Assembly: GCF_014650115.1 (NCBI RefSeq)
Contig: NZ_BMUI01000023.1
Coordinates: forward strand, 1 to 64,000
Source: Streptomyces olivaceoviridis
Lineage (GTDB): Bacteria > Actinomycetota > Actinomycetes > Streptomycetales > Streptomycetaceae
Length of the DNA stretch: 64,000 bases
Direction: 5' to 3'
How positions within the stretch are numbered: the stretch's first letter is position 1; each line of letters starts with the position of its first letter. The notes below the pieces were generated by a model, which had not been told where the DNA came from, ran no database searches, and saw only the letters and a program-made list of their open reading frames with translations. Positions 9,211-18,352 of the stretch are shown piece by piece. The position numbers were made by a program, and so were the translations under genes.

Positions 9211-12200
9211 CCGTCCCGGCGCCCAGCTCGCACAGGACGTCCGCCACGCCGAAGGAGTCACCCCGGGCGCACTCGGCGGCGTAGCGGTCGGCCGGGAGGG
9301 CCGCGCGGGCCGTGGCGCGCACCCGGGCGGCCTCGCCGCGTTCCGGTTCGGGCCGGTCGAGGCCGTCGCGCCAGTGGTCCGCGGCGGCGAACAGCCGCAG
9401 CGCGCCCGGCAGATCGCCGAGCCGGGCCAGCAGACCGGCCGCCACGTCCACCAGGCCGGCCGTGATCGACTCGGCGCACCGGTGGTCCACGGCCTCGCGC
9501 AGGGCCTCCACCAGGATCGACAGCCCGTGCGCGGGTCCCGACTCGTCGGCCGCGATCAGCGCCTCGACCATCCGCTGGGCCGCCACGAACTGCGGGGGCG
9601 GGGTGCCGTCCCGGATCACCGCGCGGGTCGCCTCGTACAGCTCGCGGGCCTGCGCGTGCTGGTTGTCGTGCAGGGCGATGTGGGCGCGCAGGAGCAGCAC
9701 GAAGGCCCGGGACTCGGGTACCGCGTACCGGTCGGCGGCCGTTTCCGCCTCGTCCAGCGCGGCCAGCGCGGCCTCCCGGTCGCCGGAACGGTAGGAGATC
9801 TCGGCGAGCCGGGCGATCAGGAACGGCGACTCGGCGTAGGCGCCCACCTCGTAGGCGAGCCGCAGCGCTTCCTCGTACTCGGCGCGCGCCTCCTCGTACC
9901 CGCCCCGGACCAGGGCCGCCTCGCCGGCCGCGCCGCATATCTGCGCCCGCATCCAGCGGTCACCGACGCGCCGGCCGAGCGTCCGCAGCTCGGCCAGGTC
10001 CTCGTCGACGCCCCGCAGGTTGCCCGGGGAGTCGACGGTCACATGGGCGCGGTACATCAGGGCGACACCGAGTTCCCAGTCGCCGCCGTAGCGGCGGCAG
10101 TTGGCGACGCACTGCGTCATCTGCGGGCGGATGTCCGTGGGGCCGCCCAGGTAGTAGGAGGTCAGCGGCCAGATGATGCCCGGGAGCCGGGCGGCCTGCG
10201 GTCCGCCGCCTTCGTAGGCCGCTCGCACGCGCGCGAGGTACTCCCGGGTCCGTTCGTCGGCCGCGAGGGTCTCCGTGCCCGTCTCGGCGGTGAGGAACAG
10301 GTCCAGCATCCGCAGGTCCATCCGCAGCTCGCGCAGCGGATGCCCGGCCTCGCCGTCGGGGGCGGCGAGGAAGGCGCCCACCGGGTCGGTGGTCTTCGCC
10401 CGTGCCCTCACCTCGTCGGCCGGCGCGCCCGCGGGCAGGGTGTCCAGGGCGATGCCCAGGCGGAGCACCAGCCGCACCCAGGCCACCGCCTCCTGACGGT
10501 GGTTGCGCAGCCACCAGAACCAGCCGGTGGCCAGGACGACGGCGCCCGCCTCCGCCTCGTCGCCCGCGCGGACGGCGCGGTCCAGGGCCGCGCGGATGTT
10601 GTCCATCTCGGTCTCCAGGCGGGCGATCCAAGGCAGTTGGGCCGCCGACCGCAGCCGTGGCTCCGCCTCCTCGACCAGCGCACGCACCCACGCGCGGTGG
10701 CGTCGCTCGGCCGCCGCGCGCAGCCCGGGGACCTCGGCCGCGCGCTCGGTGGCGTACTCGTGGATGGTCTCCAGCATGCGGTACCGCATGCCGGTGCCGG
10801 AACCGGTGCCGTCCGGGTCGTGCGGGGCGGCGACCACCAGGGACTTGTCGACCAGCGCGCCGATCAGGTCCGCCGCCGGGCCGGTGCACACGGCCTCGGC
10901 CGCCGCGAGGTCCCAGCCGCCGGCGAACACCGACGCCTCGCGCAGGACCGTCCGCTCCCGCTCGTCCAGCAGCTCCCAGGACCAGTCGACGACCGCGCGC
11001 AGGGTCTGCTGGCGGGGCAGGACCGTGCGGCTTCCGGAGGTGAGCAGGCGGAAGCGGTCGTCCAGGCGGTCGGCGATCTGGCGCGGGGTCAGCAGCCTGA
11101 GCCGGGCCGCGGCCAGCTCGATGGCCAGCGGCAGCCCGTCCAGACGGCGGCAGATCTCCGCCACGGCCTCGGTGTCACCGAGCACCGCGTCGGCGTCGGG
11201 ACGGACGGCCTTGGCGCGCTCGGCGAAGAGGCGGTGCGCCTGCTCCGGGACGAGGGGCTCGACCGGGCGCACCGACTCGCCGGGGACGCCCAGGGGTTCA
11301 CGGCTGGTCGCGAGGATCGTGAGCCCCGGGCAGTGGGTGAGGAGGGTCTCGGCGAGGGCGGCTGCCGCGCCGATGACGTGCTCGCAGTTGTCAAGGATCA
11401 GGAGGTGGCCGCGCGGGGCGCAGTACTCGATCAGCAGGGCCGTGGGGTCGGCCTGCGGGGTCGCCAGCTCGTTGGTCAGCAGCACGGTCTCGCGCAGACC
11501 GAGCGCGCTGACCACCGCGCCGGGCACCGCCTCCGGCCGGTCGAGCGGGGCGAGCTCGACCAGCCAGGCCGAGGGCAGTGGTGCGGCGGCCTCCTCGGCG
11601 AGGCGGGTCTTCCCCGAGCCGCCCGGTCCGGTGAGCGTGACCAGGCGGGCCCTGTGCACGTCGGAACGAATGGCCGCGAGCTCCGGTTCCCGCCCGACGA
11701 AGGAGGTCAGGCGGGGACGGAGATTGCCGGTGCGCTCGGGGGGTTTCGGGGGCGCGGGGTATGCCGGATGCACCGGGTGCTCGGGGGTGTGCGCGGGCTT
11801 GGGGGACTCCAGGTGCTCGGCGGTGTGCACGGGCTTGGCGGTCTCCGGGTACCCGTGGGCGTCCAGGGGCTCCTGCTTCAGCAACGAGGCGTGCAAGGAC
11901 TGGAGTTCCGGGCCCGGGTCGGTGCCGAGGGAGTCGGCGAGGGTGCGGCGGGCGGACTCGTAGGCGGCGAGGGCGTCGGCCGGGCGGCCCGCGTCGCGCA
12001 GCGCGCGGATGAGGAGGGCGTGCAGGGGCTCGTCGTACGGGTGGACGGTGGTCAGTTCCCGCAGCTCCGGTACGGCCTCCTGGGCGCGGCCGAGGGCCAG
12101 GGCCGCGGCGGCGCGGGCGCGGGCCGCCTCCAGGCACAGTGCCTCGGGGCGGGCGGCGGCGGTGCGGTCGGGGAGGTCGGCGAGGGCCGGGCCGTACCAG

Positions 12201-12586
12201 AGGGCGAGGGCCTGGGTGAGGGTGCGGTGGGCGGTGGCCGGGTCGCCGGCGGTGAGGGCCTGGGTGCCGGTGTGGGCGAGGCGTTCGAACACGTGGAGGT
12301 CCACCTCGTCCTCGGCCGCTTCGAGGCGGTAACCGCCCGGGGTGGAGGCGATGGTGTGCCGGCCGAGGGTGCGGCGGAGGCGGCCGACGAGGGCCTGGAG
12401 GGCGGCGGGGGCGTCCTGGGGCGGGTCGTCCGCCCAGATCTCCTCGACGAGGGCGTGGGGGGCGGTGGTGCGGCCGGGGCGGAGGGCCAGGGCGGCGAGG
12501 AGTGTCCGCAGGCGCCGGCCGCCGATGGGTACGGGGGTGCCCTGGTCGTCTGCCGCTTGGGTCACGCCCAGGATTCTGTACCGCAC
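9197..12586 (-). CDS. Large SARP-type regulator (BTAD + NB-ARC + TPR)
   Basis: This 1129-residue protein has the layout of an AfsR-type regulator. An OmpR-like winged helix (about 1-92) is followed by a bacterial transcriptional activation domain (about 95-240). A low-complexity linker (about 241-290) repeats Lys-Pro/His-Thr-Glu-His units. The NTPase domain has a Walker A motif at about 320-328 (GPGGSGKTR) and a Walker B-like LLILDNCEH, and the long C-terminus is helical and TPR-like. SARPs activate antibiotic or developmental genes; the target is unknown and no biosynthetic cluster is adjacent. It starts with GTG. It converges on the sigma factor gene and overlaps its last 14 bp. Confidence 0.87.
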   Translation of the reverse strand: MRYRILGVTQAADDQGTPVPIGGRRLRTLLAALALRPGRTTAPHALVEEIWADDPPQDAPAALQALVGRLRRTLGRHTIASTPGGYRLEAAEDEVDLHVFERLAHTGTQALTAGDPATAHRTLTQALALWYGPALADLPDRTAAARPEALCLEAARARAAAALALGRAQEAVPELRELTTVHPYDEPLHALLIRALRDAGRPADALAAYESARRTLADSLGTDPGPELQSLHASLLKQEPLDAHGYPETAKPVHTAEHLESPKPAHTPEHPVHPAYPAPPKPPERTGNLRPRLTSFVGREPELAAIRSDVHRARLVTLTGPGGSGKTRLAEEAAAPLPSAWLVELAPLDRPEAVPGAVVSALGLRETVLLTNELATPQADPTALLIEYCAPRGHLLILDNCEHVIGAAAALAETLLTHCPGLTILATSREPLGVPGESVRPVEPLVPEQAHRLFAERAKAVRPDADAVLGDTEAVAEICRRLDGLPLAIELAAARLRLLTPRQIADRLDDRFRLLTSGSRTVLPRQQTLRAVVDWSWELLDERERTVLREASVFAGGWDLAAAEAVCTGPAADLIGALVDKSLVVAAPHDPDGTGSGTGMRYRMLETIHEYATERAAEVPGLRAAAERRHRAWVRALVEEAEPRLRSAAQLPWIARLETEMDNIRAALDRAVRAGDEAEAGAVVLATGWFWWLRNHRQEAVAWVRLVLRLGIALDTLPAGAPADEVRARAKTTDPVGAFLAAPDGEAGHPLRELRMDLRMLDLFLTAETGTETLAADERTREYLARVRAAYEGGGPQAARLPGIIWPLTSYYLGGPTDIRPQMTQCVANCRRYGGDWELGVALMYRAHVTVDSPGNLRGVDEDLAELRTLGRRVGDRWMRAQICGAAGEAALVRGGYEEARAEYEEALRLAYEVGAYAESPFLIARLAEISYRSGDREAALAALDEAETAADRYAVPESRAFVLLLRAHIALHDNQHAQARELYEATRAVIRDGTPPPQFVAAQRMVEALIAADESGPAHGLSILVEALREAVDHRCAESITAGLVDVAAGLLARLGDLPGALRLFAAADHWRDGLDRPEPERGEAARVRATARAALPADRYAAECARGDSFGVADVLCELGAGTASGR

Positions 12587-12746
12587 CTGGTCATTGTGGC
12601 GGGGGGTGGCGGACGGGGCACGGGGGTTTCGGTTCTCGGGGCTCCCGGTGCCCGGCAGGGCTGCCCGCGGCCGGACGCGTCCCGAAGGCGCGGGGGGTGC
12701 TGCGCGACCGGCCGCGACGGACCCGCGGACGCGCGGCGGGCCCAGC

Positions 12747-12774
12747 CCCCACGCTCACGCCCCCACGCTCACGC
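12747..12774. repeat. Tandem 14-mer in intergenic DNA
   Basis: CCCCACGCTCACGC is repeated exactly twice in tandem, with a degenerate third copy continuing to about 12802. It lies between the SARP gene and the asparagine-synthetase-like gene and may be simple slippage-derived sequence. Confidence 0.6.
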
Positions 12775-12796
12775 CCCACCGCTCGGCCCCCACCGC

Positions 12797-14872
12797 TCAC
12801 CCTCCCGGCGTGAGCGCGCTGCGCCTCGGCTGGATCCCCGAAGGGACCGCGCGGGAGCGGGTCGGGGTGCCCGTCCAGCAGGTGCCGCGGCGGGAGAGGA
12901 GGCGGCGGAGCCAGAGTTCGAGGGAGACGAGGTCGGCCAGGCCGTCCAGGGGAAGGGCCTCGCCCGCCGCGGCGGAGCGCAGGGCCTTGCGGACGACACG
13001 CGCCTCCACCAGGCCCGCGTCGGCCAGCAGCGGTGTGGAGAAGAGGTCCAGGAGGGGGTCGGCGGCCGTCCGCAGCCCCGCGCGCGCGGCCGCCGCCGAG
13101 GACGCGTGGGAGGGCGCGCCCCAGCCGGGCGGGAGGTCGGTGACGCCGGCGCCCTCCAGGACCGTACGGAGGATGGCGGCGCGGGCGCCGGGCTGGACGC
13201 GCAGGGCCTCGGGGAGGTCACGGCAGGCGCGCACGACCTGGTTGTCGAGGAACGGCGCGTGCAGCCGCTGGGAGCGGATCTCCGCGGCCTGCTCCAGGAC
13301 GCGGAGATCGGCGGCGTGCCGGGCGAGTGCCGCACGCGCGCGGTAGTCGCCGGGGCGCTGTACGCCGGTCGCCGAGCGGTCCGCCTCCGCCTGGAGCAGA
13401 ACCGATACTTCAGCCAGCGCCTCCCCCGTCAGCCACCGGGCGGCGGGCCCGGGTCTCGCCCAGGCCAGCGCGGCGAGGGACGCGTCGACCGCCCCCTTGG
13501 GCTCGTCGAAGCGGCGCCGCATCAGCCGCTCGGCCAGCACCTCCAGGCCCGCCCGGTAGGGGGTGCGGGCCAGGCGCCGGGCTGCGCTGTACACGCGCGC
13601 GGGGACCATCACGGAGCCGTCCGCGCGGGCGAGCGCGGCGACCGGCCGGACCAGGTGGCGCCGTTTGCGGTCCACCAGCAGGTCGGCGAGGCGGGCGGGG
13701 TGGGCGTCCAGGACCTGGCGGGCGCCGTGCCCGGTGAAGTGGTCGGCGCTGCCGGCGGCGAGCCGCGCGCGGTGCCGGGCCGCTTGGACCAGGGAGGGGC
13801 CGGGTTCGTCGGTCAACGGGCCGTCGAGGTCGGCGTACGGCAGGGTCTCCTCGCCGCCGGTGACCACGACGTGGTGCAGCCGGGGATTGGCCGCCAGGGC
13901 ACCGGCGCGCTCCAGTTCGGCCTCGCGGCCGGTCGCGGTCAGATCGTTGAACGTGACGGCGAGGAGCCGTTCGCCCGCGCCCGTACCGTGGCCGAGGAGC
14001 GTGCCGGGTCGGCCGGGCAGCCCGGCGGCCAGCAGCGCGAGCGTGCCGGAGGCGGGGCCGCCGGACAGGTCGGCGCCGATGCCGGGGACCGGCATCCCGC
14101 GCGCGGCCCGCCGCTCCGCCGGCCCCATGCCGGGCACCGGCCCGGGGTCCAGGTCGGGCACGTGCCGAGGGGCCGACAGCCGGGTGCGGACGGCCTCCAC
14201 GAGCACGTCCCGGACGGCGTCCACGGCGCGGCCGGGCTCGGCCGGGGGCGCGGCCACGGCGAGGGAGGCGACCGGCTCGTACCCGGCGACCTCCCGCGCC
14301 CCGGCGCGCAGCACCAACGCGTGCCCCGGCGGAATGCGCCGCACACCGTCGTACGGGGTGCTGTCGCGCAGCGCGGCCGGGACGTCCGGGGCGGCGAGCA
14401 GGGCGGCGAGGTGGGTGAAGTCGAGGTTGGCCTCGACGAGGTCGGCGAGGGGCAGCGCGGCGGTGGCGTAGGCGGTGCCGCCGGCCCAGGGGGTGTAGAA
14501 CACCGGCCGGGCGCCCGCGAGATCGCCGCAGACGGTGATGCGGCGGCCGGCCTGGACGACGGCCGTGTAGCTGCCGGGCCAGGTGGTCAGATGGCGCACC
14601 GCGCCCCCGCGCGCGGTGAACAGGCCGCGCCTGAGCTCCTCGTCGGTGGCACCGCAGATGCCGAGGACGGCGATCCGGTTCTGTGCGTCGGCGTGCACCA
14701 CGCGCACCTCGTCCGGGCGCCAGTCGCCGACGGCCCACAGCGGGTCCGGGTCGCCCCACAGGGGGTGGGAGCCGACCGGGTGCAGGGTCTCGCCGTCGTA
14801 TCCGACGGCACCTGCGGAGCCGATCCCGGCGGCGCCCGCGGCGGTGCTGCTCCACCCCACCAACCACCGCAT
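12797..14872 (-). CDS. Asparagine-synthetase-like protein, glutaminase Cys absent
   Basis: This 691-residue protein has the two-domain plan of class B asparagine synthetases: an N-terminal Ntn-type domain (about 1-200) and an adenylating synthetase domain. The start, ATG 14872, has GGAGG 5 bp upstream, and the mature N-terminus reads MRWLVGW, so the catalytic Cys2 that releases ammonia from glutamine is missing. The pyrophosphate loop, normally SGGxDS, reads SGGPAS (270-275), losing the Asp. A DEP segment (LTDEPGPS) remains. Missing Cys2 is also seen in beta-lactam synthetases and lasso peptide cyclases, but no lasso precursor or B protein is nearby. Function unknown; it may be an altered or non-catalytic relative. 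Confidence 0.75.
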   Translation of the reverse strand: MRWLVGWSSTAAGAAGIGSAGAVGYDGETLHPVGSHPLWGDPDPLWAVGDWRPDEVRVVHADAQNRIAVLGICGATDEELRRGLFTARGGAVRHLTTWPGSYTAVVQAGRRITVCGDLAGARPVFYTPWAGGTAYATAALPLADLVEANLDFTHLAALLAAPDVPAALRDSTPYDGVRRIPPGHALVLRAGAREVAGYEPVASLAVAAPPAEPGRAVDAVRDVLVEAVRTRLSAPRHVPDLDPGPVPGMGPAERRAARGMPVPGIGADLSGGPASGTLALLAAGLPGRPGTLLGHGTGAGERLLAVTFNDLTATGREAELERAGALAANPRLHHVVVTGGEETLPYADLDGPLTDEPGPSLVQAARHRARLAAGSADHFTGHGARQVLDAHPARLADLLVDRKRRHLVRPVAALARADGSVMVPARVYSAARRLARTPYRAGLEVLAERLMRRRFDEPKGAVDASLAALAWARPGPAARWLTGEALAEVSVLLQAEADRSATGVQRPGDYRARAALARHAADLRVLEQAAEIRSQRLHAPFLDNQVVRACRDLPEALRVQPGARAAILRTVLEGAGVTDLPPGWGAPSHASSAAAARAGLRTAADPLLDLFSTPLLADAGLVEARVVRKALRSAAAGEALPLDGLADLVSLELWLRRLLSRRGTCWTGTPTRSRAVPSGIQPRRSALTPGG

Positions 14873-15608
14873 CGACGCCTCCACAGGCTGTGGACAAACA
14901 GTGCACCGTACGAACCGGACCCCATGCTGCCATGAAGGGCGCGCGGGAGAGGGACGGCGGCACCGCCTTCGATCGAGGGAAAATCCAGGGAAACACGCGC
15001 GGCCGGCCTGGGGAGTTGGCGGGCGACCGGTGTCCGCGGGATGGGTGCCGTCCGGGCGGTACCGCACGGGCCCGGCGCGAATGCGCCCCCTGTGCGCTCC
15101 CCCAAGCCGCCCTTCACGCCCTCAAGTTGCATGGTAGGAGCGGCAATTGAGCGCACACGACAGAGGGTGGTTTTCAGCCAATTAACTGGAGGGGCACCGG
15201 AGATGAGCACGCTCCGTACAGGCCTGCGGAGCGCGCGGCGGTCCACGCGCGCGCACGGTCCGGGAGGCGGGCATCGCCTCCCGGACCGGTCCGCCACCCG
15301 CGGGGATGAAGGTGGCGGTGTCCCCCAGCCCACTGGATCCAGTACAGCGGGCCGACCCACGCAGAAGCCATGGAACCGCTCCCCGGGTGGCCGGAGAAGA
15401 GCGCACGGGCGGGCGCACGGCCACACGTGCGGGGGCACGCGGCGACAGACCGTGCACGGTGCGTACAGGGCCCGGACTTGCGTACGGACCACAATCCCGC
15501 CAACCGGAACAATGCCCCTTAACGCTTGGGATGCGGCGAACTACGCTGGGTTTACGAATGCCGCGTGGTTATGCCAGCGCGGCAGCCGTCTGTGTCGAGG
15601 GGTGGCTC
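14873..15608. other. Long intergenic region with strong hairpin and promoter-like sequence
   Basis: No convincing gene was found in these 736 bp. At 15257-15287 a 13-bp perfect stem with a 5-nt loop (GGTCCGGGAGGCG / CGCCTCCCGGACC) could be a terminator or attenuator. About 55 bp before it, GGAGGGG (15187-15193) precedes an ATG at 15202 whose frame runs on but has poor codon bias and contains TTA, so I did not call it. A TTAACG (15519-15524) and TACGCT (15542-15547) spaced by 17 bp form a plausible promoter for the gene starting at 15609. Confidence 0.45.
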
Positions 15609-17033
15609 ATGTCCAGGGAGCAACGCGGGCCGAACGAGAAGCTCGGCGCCGTTCTCGCCCTCGCGGGAATCAGCAACGCGGGACTCGCCCGCCGCGTCAA
15701 CGACCTTGGCGCGCAACGCGGGTTGACGCTTCGCTACGACAAGACGTCCGTGGCGCGCTGGGTGTCGAAGGGCATGGTGCCGCAGGGTGCGGCGCCGCAC
15801 CTCATCGCCGCCGCCATCGGTCAGAAGCTCGGCCGGCCGGTGCCGCTCCACGAGATCGGCCTGGCGGACGCCGATCCCGCGCCCGAAGTGGGTCTCGCCT
15901 TCCCGAGGGACGTGGGCCAGGCGGTGAAGTCCGCGACGGAGCTGTACCGCCTCGACCTCGCCGGCCGCCGCGCCGGCTCCGGCGGGATCTGGCAGTCGCT
16001 CGCCGGGTCGTTCGCCGTCAGCGCGTACGCGACGCCCGCCTCACGCTGGCTGATAACCCCCGCCGACAGCTCGGTCGCGCGGGAGGCGGGCTCCGCCGAG
16101 GGGTCCGGCGCATCGATCAAAGTCGGCCACAGTGATGTGCAGAAGCTCCGGGAGGCCGCCGAGGACGCCAGACGGTGGGACTCCAAGTACGGCGGCGGGG
16201 ACTGGCGTTCGTCGATGGTGCCGGAGTGCCTGCGGGTGGAGGCGGCCCCGCTGCTGCTCGGCTCCTACTCCGACGAGGTCGGCCGCGCCCTGTTCGGTGC
16301 CTCGGCCGAACTCACCCGGCTCGCCGGGTGGATGGCCTTCGACACCGGGCAGCAGGAGGCCGCGCAGCGGTACTACATCCAGGCGCTGCGGCTCGCGCGG
16401 GCGGCGGCGGACGTCCCGCTGGGGGGCTACGTCCTCGCCTCCATGTCGTTGCAGGCGACCTACCGGGGCTTCGGCGACGAGGGGGTCGATCTGGCGCAGG
16501 CCGCGCTGGAGCGGAACCGGGGGCTGGCGACCGCGCGGACGATGAGTTTCTTCCGGCTGGTCGAGGCGCGGGCACACGCGCGCGCGGGAGACGCGCAGGC
16601 GGCCGGCGCGGCACTGAAGGCGGCGGAGGGGTGGCTGGAACGGTCCCGTCCCGGCGACAACGACCCGTCCTGGCTCGGTTTCTACGGGTACGACCGGTTC
16701 GCCGCGGACGCCGCCGAGTGCTACCGGGACCTGAAGGCGCCGCGTCAGGTGCGGAGGTTCACCGAGCAGGCGCTGTCGAAGCCCACGGAGGAGTTCGTGC
16801 GGTCGCACGGGCTCAGGCTGGTCGTCTCCGCGGTCGCCGAGCTGGAGTCCGGCAACCTCGACGCGGCGTGCGAGCAGGGGGTGCGGGCCGTGGAGGTGGC
16901 CGGGCGGATCTCGTCGGCACGGACGACGGAGTACGTGAAGGACCTCCTGCACCGGCTGGAGCCGTACGGGGACGAGCCGCGGGTGGTGGAGCTGCGGGAG
17001 CGGGCCCGGCCCCTGCTGATGGCTCCGGCGTAG
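15609..17033 (+). CDS. NsdA-like / sporulation-associated helical repeat regulator
   Basis: This 474-residue cytoplasmic protein begins with a helix-turn-helix-like segment (residues about 8-70, with SNAGLARRVND and YDKTSVARWVSKG) and continues as TPR-like helices rich in Ala and Arg. It resembles the Streptomyces family that includes NsdA, a negative regulator of sporulation and antibiotic production; S. coelicolor has a paralogue annotated as sporulation-associated in this neighbourhood. That assignment is recalled, not aligned. ATG 15609 is chosen because GAGGGGTGG lies just upstream; the frame is open for 100 codons more, without good codon bias. Confidence 0.7.
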   Translation: MSREQRGPNEKLGAVLALAGISNAGLARRVNDLGAQRGLTLRYDKTSVARWVSKGMVPQGAAPHLIAAAIGQKLGRPVPLHEIGLADADPAPEVGLAFPRDVGQAVKSATELYRLDLAGRRAGSGGIWQSLAGSFAVSAYATPASRWLITPADSSVAREAGSAEGSGASIKVGHSDVQKLREAAEDARRWDSKYGGGDWRSSMVPECLRVEAAPLLLGSYSDEVGRALFGASAELTRLAGWMAFDTGQQEAAQRYYIQALRLARAAADVPLGGYVLASMSLQATYRGFGDEGVDLAQAALERNRGLATARTMSFFRLVEARAHARAGDAQAAGAALKAAEGWLERSRPGDNDPSWLGFYGYDRFAADAAECYRDLKAPRQVRRFTEQALSKPTEEFVRSHGLRLVVSAVAELESGNLDAACEQGVRAVEVAGRISSARTTEYVKDLLHRLEPYGDEPRVVELRERARPLLMAPA

Positions 17034-17101
17034 AGAGGGACACTGCCGCACCCGGCGTTTGAAGCCGCTGTCAGTGGCGCAGTGCACTATCGGAGGCGGA
17101 G

Positions 17102-18319
17102 GTGGTGCAGGTGCGGGCCGGGGCGTACGACTGTGATGTGCTCGTCATCGGTGGGGGGATCGTCGGGCTGTCGACCGCGTATGCGATCACCCGGGCCGCG
17201 CCCGGTACGCGCGTGATCGTGCTGGAGAAGGAGCCGGGGCCGGCCCGGCACCAGACGGGGCGCAACAGCGGGGTCATCCACAGCGGGATCTACTACCGGC
17301 CGGACTCGCTCAAGGCGCGGTACGCGGTGCGGGGCGCCGCCGAGATGGTGAAGTTCTGCGCCGAGTACGGCATCGCGCACGCCGTCACCGGCAAGCTGAT
17401 CGTCGCCACCGAGCGGGACGAGCTGCCACGGCTGCACGCGCTGGTGCAGCGGGGGCGGGAGAACGGCATCCCGGTGCGGGAGCTGGGACCGGCGCAGATC
17501 ACCGAGTACGAACCTCAGGTGCGCGGCCTCGCCGCCATACACGTCGGTACGACCGGGGTGTGCGACTTCGTGGGCGTCGCGGGCGAGCTGGCGCGGGCCT
17601 CCGGGGCGGAGATCCGCTACGGCGCCCGGGTCGTGCGCGTGGACCGGCGGCCGGAGCGGGGCGTGGCCGTGCTCACCGCGGCCGGGGACGTCGTACGCGC
17701 GCGCGTGCTGGTGAACTGCGCCGGGCTGTACTGCGACGAGGTGGCGCGGCTGACCGGCGACGACCCCGAGGTGCGGATCGTGCCGTTCCGCGGGGAGTAC
17801 TACGAGCTGGCGCGGCCGGAACTGGTGCGGGGGCTGGTGTATCCGGTACCGGACCCGGCGTTCCCGTTCCTCGGGGTGCATCTGACGCGCGGGATCGACG
17901 GGGGCGTGCACATCGGGCCCAACGCGGTGCCGGCGCTCGCCCGTGAGGGGTACGACTGGGGGGTCGTACGGCCCCGGGAGCTGGCCGGGACGGTCGCGTG
18001 GCCGGGGTCCTGGGCGATCGCCCGGCGGCACTGGCGGTACGGCGCCGGTGAGCTGCGCCGGTCGGTGTCCAAGGGCGCGTTCCTGGAGGCCGTGCGAAGA
18101 CTGCTGCCCGGGGTGGAGGCCGGGGATCTGGTGCGGGCCCCGGCCGGGGTGCGGGCGCAGGCGGTGCTGCGGGACGGGACGCTGGTGGACGACTTCCTGA
18201 TCCGGGAGGGGGCGCGGGCGGTGCACGTGCTGAACGCGCCCTCGCCGGCGGCCACGGCTTCGCTGCCGATCGGGCGGGAGATCGGGCGCCGGGCGCTGGC
18301 GATGCTCGGCTCGCTGTAG
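17102..18319 (+). CDS. lhgO: L-2-hydroxyglutarate oxidase family FAD enzyme
   Basis: This 405-residue flavoprotein oxidises L-2-hydroxyglutarate to 2-oxoglutarate, a metabolite-repair reaction, if it follows its family. The N-terminal FAD fold reads VLVIGGGIVGLSTAYAI, followed by the typical RNSGVIHSGIYYRPDSLK segment of LhgO-type oxidases. The C-terminus has the FAD-contact stretch NAPSPAATASLPIGREI. GTG 17102 is preceded by GGAGG at 17092-17096; the next codon but one is also GTG. It follows the NsdA-like gene by 68 bp and precedes trmB, which has its own promoter. Confidence 0.88.
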   Translation: MVQVRAGAYDCDVLVIGGGIVGLSTAYAITRAAPGTRVIVLEKEPGPARHQTGRNSGVIHSGIYYRPDSLKARYAVRGAAEMVKFCAEYGIAHAVTGKLIVATERDELPRLHALVQRGRENGIPVRELGPAQITEYEPQVRGLAAIHVGTTGVCDFVGVAGELARASGAEIRYGARVVRVDRRPERGVAVLTAAGDVVRARVLVNCAGLYCDEVARLTGDDPEVRIVPFRGEYYELARPELVRGLVYPVPDPAFPFLGVHLTRGIDGGVHIGPNAVPALAREGYDWGVVRPRELAGTVAWPGSWAIARRHWRYGAGELRRSVSKGAFLEAVRRLLPGVEAGDLVRAPAGVRAQAVLRDGTLVDDFLIREGARAVHVLNAPSPAATASLPIGREIGRRALAMLGSL

Positions 18320-18336
18320 TGGCCCGTCGGCACCCG

Positions 18337-18342
18337 TAAAAT
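18337..18342 (+). promoter_or_regulatory. -10 element for leaderless trmB
   Basis: TAAAAT ends 10 bp before the GTG of trmB, and there is no Shine-Dalgarno sequence between them. The transcript would begin at or next to the start codon. Confidence 0.6.
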
Positions 18343-18352
18343 CGGTCGTACT

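Noticed and set aside
12797..14872. A lasso peptide gene cluster
   Set aside because: The synthetase-like gene lacks Cys2 as lasso cyclases do, but no precursor peptide, B1/B2 protein or transporter is adjacent, and the pyrophosphate loop is altered.
9374..14935. A 1853-codon open frame on the plus strand
   Set aside because: It is the antisense shadow of the SARP and asparagine-synthetase-like genes. Its translation is Gly/Arg/Val-rich without any domain.
15202..15608. A protein starting at ATG 15202
   Set aside because: Third-position GC is low, it contains TTA and a strong hairpin, and it runs in another frame into the well-supported gene at 15609. It is mentioned only as a possible leader.
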